Positions 27,547 to 32,324 of a stretch of 32,324 nucleotides of DNA are shown here, piece by piece. Positions within the stretch are counted from its first letter, which is position 1; every line of letters begins with the position of its first letter. The position numbers were made by a program, and so were the translations under genes. The notes under the pieces are model-generated. The model saw only the letters and a list, made by a program, of their open reading frames with translations, did no database searches and was not told where the DNA came from. Source of the DNA: Peronospora farinosa (lineage: Eukaryota > Oomycota > Peronosporomycetes > Peronosporales > Peronosporaceae); the NCBI GenBank assembly GCA_947646735.1, contig CANTFK010000297.1, positions 1 through 32,324 on the forward strand, given 5' to 3'.

Positions 27547-28290
27547 ACCGAGACGTTAAACGTCTTGGTTAATGACGGATCAAACGTAGGCGCTTATACG
27601 CTTGATCTGATCGCGCCTCCGAAGTTAGCTTCGGAGATAACTCAGTTGCCTACGCTAGAACCTAAAAGGTTCTTGCGTGATCTGCGTAGTGGCAAAGTCA
27701 AGCAGATCTGTGTGCTCGTCGCAGAGGACGAGTACATGACTGACATTCGGTTAGCAACAGTTTTTGCCGAGAACGAACGGGTTCTCAGCAGCTCATCAAT
27801 GGACGAGAGTGTCCTTGATGAGTAGACTCGGATTGAGCAATATACATCGCAATCCTGGGAGTCGCTGAAGGATGTATTCCCTGAATCCGTTCCGTGCGAG
27901 TTGCCTAAGGATAAAGGTACTCGACACGAGATCGACCTTGTTCCTGGCACAAAATATTGTGTCATGAAGCAGTGGCCACTGCCTCGGGAACAGGTCAAGG
28001 CGATCGACAAGTTCTTTGCCGATCGCCTAGCAGCGGGCCATGTGAGGGAGTCAACTTCACCTCACAGATCTCCGACCTTCTGTGTGCGCAAGGCCACAGG
28101 AGGGTGGCGGATAGTACACGCGTTCAATAAGTTGAACGCTGCAACGATACCGTCGCAAACGCCGATACCAAGAAAGGACGTAATCATAGATGGTATGTCT
28201 AAGAGTACCATCTTTTCGTCCATGGATCTGATGGATGGTTTCTATCAGATCCTAATGATCATGAACGGGACATCCCGTACACAACAGTGA
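27547..28290 (+). pseudogene. Gypsy-2 reverse transcriptase, N-terminal part
   Basis: Same frame as protease but separated by TAA-TAA at 27541-27546 and broken by TAG 27823-27825. Before that TAG: LEPKRFLRDLRSGKVKQICV and SSSSMDESVLDE. After it: SWESLKDVFPESVPCELP, KGTRHEIDLVPGTKYCVMKQ, WPLPREQVKAIDKFF, SPHRSPTFCVRKATGGWRIV, TPIPRKDVIIDGMSKSTIF and DLMDGFYQILM. A frameshift at about 28265 moves the rest of the RT to another frame. Confidence 0.92.
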
Positions 28291-28992
28291 GCACTCCCAG
28301 TGGTATGCTCTGGGAATGGTTGGTGATGCCGCAAGGGCTAAGTAATGCACCAGCCACATTCAATAGATGTGTTTCACATCTATTGAGACCGGTGCGCGAA
28401 TTCGCACCGAGTTACTTCGATGATGTGTTCGTCCATAGTCGGGCTATGGACGGAAAAACAGACGTGGAAGTCCATAGACTCCACGTCCGTAAGGTTCTTA
28501 CACTTATGCGCGAGCATAAGTTGTACACCAACCTCAAGAAGTGTGCGCACAAAAACATTGATCTTGTACGCCTGATGGAGTATCTCAAGGACCCATCCAC
28601 GCAAGCTAAGAAGCGCTTGCCTGCCATGTATCGATCTTCTCTCGATCGATACACCCAGCGGGACGGCTTACTGTACTACACAGCCGTCAACAACGACACG
28701 CCTCGTGTCGTTGTACCGCCACAACATGATCTCAGATTACGGATCATGTTTGAATGTCACGATGCACCAATAAGTGGGCATCGCGGCCGTGAGAAGACTT
28801 ATCTCACGGTCAGTCGCGACTTTTACTGTCCACGCCAGTATAAGTTCGTGCGCAAGTACGTGCGTGCTTGCGAGGTGTGTCAACGAGTGAAGCCTAGTCC
28901 TTCAATCCGTGCACCGTTGCAGCCTCTACCTGTTCCGGCAGAGTGCTGGGAGTCCGTATCCATGGACTTCGTCTTTGGGTTTCCCAAAGACG
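28189..28992. repeat. Sample of the Gypsy-2 hairpin array (RT to integrase)
   Basis: Seventeen stem-loops read by eye in about 800 bp. Those with arms of 8 or more: 28224-28252 (9 bp), 28361-28385 (11), 28430-28452 (9), 28461-28487 (11 with a bulged A), 28502-28521 (8), 28627-28653 (8), 28690-28714 (11), 28723-28750 (9), 28787-28809 (8), 28851-28872 (10 with one wobble) and 28970-28992 (10). The array runs through conserved RT and integrase codons. Confidence 0.85.
28270..28556 (+). pseudogene. Gypsy-2 reverse transcriptase palm, then internal deletion
   Basis: In the new frame: RDIPYTTVSTPSGMLWEWL, MPQGLSNAPATFNRCVS and FAPSYFDDVFVHS with an intact catalytic YFDD at 28413-28424, then LTLMREHKLYTNLKKC. 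Directly after KKC the sequence jumps to DLVRLMEYLKDPS, which in Gypsy-1 corresponds to the segment after RNase H. About 340 residues (RT thumb, connection, RNase H) are absent, with the frame kept across the junction near 28545-28560. Confidence 0.92.
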
Positions 28993-29441
28993 CTCACGGG
29001 AATAATGGTATTCTCGTGTTTGTAGACAGGTTCAGCAAGATGGTACATCTTGTTGCTGTACCTGAGTCGATCACAGCAGAAGGCTGTGCTCGAGTGTTTA
29101 TCGATACAATCTTTCGGTTGCACGGTTTACCCCGTGAACTTGTGTCCGATAGGGACCCCCGGTTCACGGCTGAGTTTTGGTGTTCCGTGCTCCAAACACT
29201 TGGAACACGGCTCACAATGTCTACTTCTGGCCATCCAGAAACTGATGGTCAGACTGAACGCGCCAATCGCATCCTCGAAGAGATTCTTCGAGGGTACGTC
29301 CACTCGTTTACGAGTTAGAGTGAGTTCTTGTCGGTGGTCGAATTCGCCATCAACAACTCCGTGCATGCTTCCACGACGCATACACCGTTCTACGTGAATG
29401 GCCTTCGCCATCCACGTGTCCCCCACCTTAGTAGAGGGTGA
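28557..29441 (+). pseudogene. Gypsy-2 integrase, zinc-binding and catalytic core
   Basis: It continues the RT frame after the deletion: RYTQRDGLLYYTAV, HHCC module (ECHDAPISGHRGREKT, ACEVCQRVK) and core with all three acids: SMDFVFGF, ELVSDRDPRFTAEFW and HPETDGQTERANRILEE. TAG 29316-29318 stands where a Trp (SFTSWSEF) is expected and could come from a single G-to-A change. The frame goes on with EFAINNSVHASTTHTPFY and ends at TGA 29439-29441, where the conserved sequence passes to the next frame. Confidence 0.93.
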
Positions 29442-30275
29442 CTCTAATTTAAGGGGGGGAGGGACTCGCTCGAGCGAGAACCAATCTGGCTCTTGCTCAT
29501 CACGCGACGACGTTATGGTCGACGCGAAAGTAACCGAAGTCGTACCATTCGACTTCGGTGAAGAGGAAGAAAGTAAGAGCGATGACGCTCTTACTGATAA
29601 CGATGCTGAAGATATCAGCATCGTTCGAGGTATCACAAGTGAGAACAGTAATGTTCTCGCGAATTTGTAATCGATATCTCTGCAGTGCACTCACAATGCA
29701 CTGCAGCCAAAAGCAACGAGTCAGCTGAGGATTTCCTGCTGACTTGTGAAGCGGTAGTCCGTTTCGTTCAAGACTCCATCGTAGAAGCGGTGGATAAGCA
29801 AAAGCGAAACGTAGACAATAATGGAAGGGCAAATGCTCAGACATTTATTGAAGGTGATTTAGTTTTACTGTCAACAGTAAACCTACCTAAACATGTAGTG
29901 ACTAACGTGGGCAGCAATAAATTGTTGCCCAAGTACATCGGCCCGTTTCGTGTATTGCGCCGCCTAGGCAACGCATACACGATCGAGTTGCCACGCAGGA
30001 TGCGTACGCATCCTACGTTTTACGTGGGACGTCTTCGTCCGTACATTCAGTACGCGGCTTCTTCGAACGACGAAGATAGCCATTACTCTCAAGAATCCCC
30101 TTCAGATTCTTGTTGTCACGAACCAGATTCGATACCTGGTCGTGTAGAGATGAGATCGTCCCATGATATAGGACGATCTCCTGACGAGCTGTCACCAGCT
30201 CGTTACTTGTGCGACAGCATTGTTTGCCCGAGACTTCTCATGGTCAAACCCAAGCTGTCGCACAATGTCCTCTAA
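29430..30275 (+). pseudogene. Gypsy-2 integrase C-terminal domain and linker
   Basis: Two frames. First, DSNLRGGGTRSSENQSG and an acidic spacer (FGEEEESKSDDALTDND) to TAA 29668-29670. Then from about 29685 the C-terminal domain: AVVRFVQDSIVEAVDKQKRN, FIEGDLVLLSTVNLPK, LLPKYIGPFRVLRRLGNAYT and HPTFYVGRLRPYI. A Ser-rich linker follows to TAA 30273-30275. The linker overlaps the antisense coiled-coil frame. The domain would bind DNA during integration. Confidence 0.88.
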
Positions 30276-30398
30276 GCGGCGACGCTTATCCCGTTCGTGA
30301 TCAACATCACAACGTAGCTCACGAGCTACACGGGAAAACTCGTCTAACTCAGCAGCCAAGTCCGATGAAAGAATCGGACAGGGTTTTCCCTCCACCAC
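30013..30398 (-). pseudogene. Antisense coiled-coil frames overlapping the Gypsy-2 pol linker
   Basis: Two minus-strand frames in series with one frame change near 30195-30205. The first: DLAAELDEFSRVARELRCDV and HERDKRRRLEDIVRQLGFD. The second: ARQEIVLYHGTISSLHDQVS then NLVRDNKNLKGILESNG, both with heptad spacing. Place, strand and partial motif (SNEL, heptads) match the plus-strand frame 14473-14886 of Gypsy-1. It may be real protein or the mirror of the sense linker. Confidence 0.35.
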
Positions 30399-30739
30399 CG
30401 CATCCGCTGGTGGACTCCTATGGTGGGAAGCGCTTCCTCGTGGAACGCTTACTAAAGCACCGCGAGGTGAAGGGACGTCGGATGAGTTATCTCGTCCGGT
30501 GGCGTGGCTATCCGCCTTCGGCGGATAGCTGGGAACCTCGGGCCCAACTGATGGCCGACGTTCCCGGCCTTGTCGAACAGTACGACAAGGGACACCCGAT
30601 GGTGAAGGACAACGTAAAACGAGCGCTCAGCGCGCTCGTAAAGGGATTGAAAAGTAGCGATCCCTTCACGCATTTCAGAAGAGATGTGAGCCCTCCACCA
30701 GGGCTCAGTAAGGAGGTACGCCTCCTTAGGCGCTCTTGA
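30276..30739 (+). CDS. Gypsy-2 chromodomain and C-terminus of pol
   Basis: In another frame (open from 30209) after a shift near 30200: VFPPPPHPLVDSYGGKRFLV opens the chromodomain, then ERLLKHREVKGRRMSYLVRW and GYPPSADSWEPRAQL, with aromatic cage positions present (F, W, W). The C-terminus (VKRALSALVKGLKSSDP) is basic and ends at TGA 30737-30739. It is better preserved than the one in Gypsy-1. It probably tethers the integration complex to chromatin. Confidence 0.9.
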
Positions 30740-31390
30740 CGAGGTGCTCAGGCACCCCGGGCATGGGTCGCCCCAAGAGAGGCATAACAGGCCTGCCTCT
30801 CTAGATAACCGGTGCAAACGATAGCATGCACCGGACGTGCTTCGTTTCTCAAACTTATTGCGGCTAGCATAAAGTCTTTGAAACCAAGCCTCTTTCCCAA
30901 CGTTTAAGACGTTGATGATAAACGCGCTCCAAGATTGGAGGAACGCGTCAGCCTCACGCTTCTTTTGTGGGCCATACCTTTGATGTTCAAGAAACACATC
31001 GATGTAATAGTCGTTCTCAGTGCGAAAGTTCTTCGCACTGGCGTCAAGGCCATGAAGCTTTGACGCATCAAACAACGGTAGGGGAAACCGTTCGTTGGTC
31101 TTTCCAGACCAACGATCAAGCAGATGCTTAGATAGCATCCATGGCTTGCTATCAGGAGCAAGACGCAATACGTTGCTGACGCAATACGTTGCGGTCTAAA
31201 GTCTCCTGCGTGGTGTCAACAGAAGACCGACACCACGAGCATTAGTGTCAACAAAAGTACCGACACTACGAGCATTGATGTCATTGACATCACCCTTACC
31301 GTCCCCACCCGAGTCACTATCCTTCGACTCGTTTGGCGGGTCGTCTGATTCATCAGACGACCCGAACATTTCCCGGTACATTGATTTCAC
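30740..31390 (-). pseudogene. Antisense ORF of Gypsy-2 (aORF), main domain
   Basis: One minus-strand frame, read from 31390, between the 3' LTR and the chromodomain stop. It holds an acidic Ser/Asp-rich part (FGSSDESDDPPNESKDSDSG), a TAG at 31196-31198, then PWMLSKHLLDRWSGKTNERF, FDASKLHGLDASAKNFRTEN, DYYIDVFLEHQRYGPQKKRE, ADAFLQSWSAFIINVLNVG and FQRLYASRNKFE. The LQ-SW-AFI and FQ-L-A-R pattern recurs in the Gypsy-1 aORF. Beyond about 30740 the frame is open to 30452 but only mirrors the chromodomain. Family not recognised. Confidence 0.45.
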
Positions 31391-31706
31391 TCAATGTACC
31401 ACGATCCCTCTTGGTAACATTCGACGACGAGGTATCACCCCGGGGAGAGCCCGGGAGTGACACAGGTGGTTTTAGGTCGGATGCGTCATCCGACTCGCCA
31501 GAGTAGTCAACGACTAACTCTGGGTCAACATCTTCACGCGGCGAAGCGCTACGTGAACCTGCAACAGGCATTGCAGGCTGATGTTGACTTCCAGCAGACA
31601 CTAATGTGTCTGCTGGCTGAGGCTGTGAAGCCTCAGTAGCGGCTGCACACAGGCGTGCAGCCGAGCTCTTAGCTGCCTTAGCAGCGACGCGCATTGACTT
31701 TGTCAT
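31353..31706 (-). pseudogene. Antisense ORF of Gypsy-2, N-terminal part
   Basis: The ATG at 31706 lies about 100 bases inside the 3' LTR. 117 codons: Ala-rich start (MTKSMRVAAKAAKSSAARL), Gln/Pro and Ser stretches, then acidic DPELVVDYSGESDDASD and basic VTKRDRG. It overlaps the main aORF frame at 31353-31390, and one frameshift near there would join the two. Such a low-complexity acidic N-terminus is typical of linkers and gives no function. Confidence 0.4.
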
Positions 31707-31796
31707 AGCGCAAAAAAAAATTGTTGGAATAAAAGATAATTCAACAAGTGCTCCTTTCTCATAGTCACTAAACAGTCACTAACGTGACTATTGGTT

Positions 31797-31809
31797 GAGG
31801 GGGGGGTGA
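31797..31809 (+). promoter_or_regulatory. Gypsy-2 polypurine tract
   Basis: GAGGGGGGGGTGA lies directly before the 3' LTR. It corresponds to GAGAAGGGGGTGA of Gypsy-1 and would prime plus-strand synthesis. Confidence 0.8.
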
Positions 31810-32266
31810 TGTAACGGGGTGAGCCCGTTACATAATATTGACACTTATATGAAGTGTCAATAAAATATTATTATAACTAATAATATTTGACAATATTATC
31901 TTTTCTTATAATATTGTTCCTAGATCTCTTTGAAGTTGGAGATGCCCTTTCATTGGTTGACATGGGCCATCATATCAACCAACGCGCTGACCAATGACCG
32001 ATGGACGCGCGCAATGAGTGGAGGGCAAGTTGTCAACATACATAGTTGTATTTTAATATAGTTAACATAGGTTATAACAGATTAGTTTTATTAGACAGTT
32101 AACTATATTAAATACAGTTTTCTTTTCCCTCTCAACTAAGCGTTTGTTTAGTTGATTCCCTTCCTCTGCTCACGTGTACGTGAAATAATTGAGGCACCTG
32201 CTTTCACTGTAACCAGTGAAAGTAGACTATACTGTAATCAGTATAGTCGGAGGGTGCCCCATTACA
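31810..32266 (+). repeat. 3' LTR of Gypsy-2 (457 bp)
   Basis: It differs from 24983-25437 at about five bases plus a 2-base insertion (CACCTGC for CACCC), which weakens the outer stem of the terminal branched structure. Otherwise identical by eye. Confidence 0.95.
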
Positions 32267-32271
32267 TCGCT

Positions 32272-32324
32272 CAGAACGACGATGACAGCGACTATCTGTT
32301 TTCGGTTTGCTGGAGTAAGAGCGC
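32272..32324 (+). CDS. Copia-A gag-pol continuation after the Gypsy-2 insertion
   Basis: With one TCGCT copy ignored, the frame continues in phase through an acidic stretch (NDDDSDYLFSV) to the window end. This is the usual short linker between zinc knuckle and protease in this family; copy 1 begins with protease a little further on. Confidence 0.8.

Larger units (their letters stand above)
24983..32266 (+). mobile_element. Gypsy-2, Ty3/Gypsy chromovirus inserted in Copia-A gag (7284 bp)
   Basis: LTRs at 24983-25437 and 31810-32266 are about 99% alike, and a perfect target duplication TCGCT lies at 24978-24982 and 32267-32271. Order on the plus strand is primer-binding site, gag, protease, RT, integrase, chromodomain, polypurine tract. 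The RT connection and RNase H are missing, and at least three in-frame stops and four frameshifts lie in pol. Short inverted repeats occur throughout. A minus-strand frame lies between chromodomain and 3' LTR. Confidence 0.96.
23865..32324 (+). mobile_element. Copia-A copy 2, 5' portion, interrupted by Gypsy-2
   Basis: The 5' LTR (23865-24159), primer-binding site and gag (24164-24982) are followed by Gypsy-2. After the second TCGCT the gag-pol frame continues in phase at 32272 to the window end, still looking like a Copia linker (DDDSDYLFSV). The element extends beyond the window. It belongs to the same family as the element at 1-3463. The five bases before it, ATGAT (23860-23864), equal the five after the 3' LTR of copy 1. 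Confidence 0.92.

Noticed and set aside
29127..29690. 187-codon minus-strand frame over Gypsy-2 integrase
   Set aside because: Mirror of integrase; not found in Gypsy-1 at the same place, unlike the aORF before the 3' LTR.

Overview
The window looks like a transposon-rich oomycete genome, most likely Peronosporales (a Phytophthora or downy mildew relative). The reasons are Ty3/Gypsy chromoviruses of the kind common in Phytophthora, an oomycete-type initiator ahead of a small secreted-protein gene, very short introns, and a host gene for an ER TPR-J-domain co-chaperone. Roughly 23 of the 32 kb is LTR retrotransposon, nested at two places. All element boundaries below were read by eye from repeated ends and target-site duplications (TSDs).

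Layout. 1-3463: 3' part of a Ty1/Copia element (Copia-A) with its 3' LTR. 3464-4149: AT-rich spacer with a hAT transposase remnant. 4168-5301: a 5'-truncated LINE on the minus strand between 18-bp TSDs. 5320-7716: unique DNA with a small secreted-protein gene (5964-6191) and a decayed second signal-peptide fragment. 7717-9302: exons 2-4 of a DNAJC3/P58IPK-like gene on the minus strand; exon 1 (signal peptide) lies 13 kb away at 22129-22185. Its first intron is split by Copia-B (9397-22089). Copia-B is itself split just before the YVDD box by Gypsy-1 (13105-20838, minus strand, TSD GTGGT). 22186-23864: the gene's upstream region and an LTR-like repeat. 23865-24982 and 32272-32324: 5' LTR and gag of a second Copia-A copy, interrupted by Gypsy-2 (24983-32266, plus strand, TSD TCGCT).

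How the genes work together. Each LTR element carries gag and pol (protease, reverse transcriptase, RNase H, integrase) in order, but every coding region has stops, frameshifts or deletions, so no element is autonomous as it stands. The LTR pairs remain about 98-99% alike, so insertion was recent and the defective copies may have been moved in trans. The DNAJC3-like gene would encode an ER-lumen co-chaperone but has two in-frame TAG codons and one frameshift.

Most unusual signals. (1) Gypsy-2 is packed from LTR to LTR with short inverted repeats, one stem-loop every 25-50 bp through both coding and non-coding parts. Gypsy-1 shows a weaker version; the neighbouring Copia elements and the host gene do not show it to my eye. 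(2) Both Gypsy elements carry an antisense reading frame between the chromodomain and the 3' LTR with a shared motif (LQ-SW-AFI), plus an antisense coiled-coil frame overlapping the pol linker. (3) In both Copia families the gag ATG lies inside the tRNA primer-binding site.
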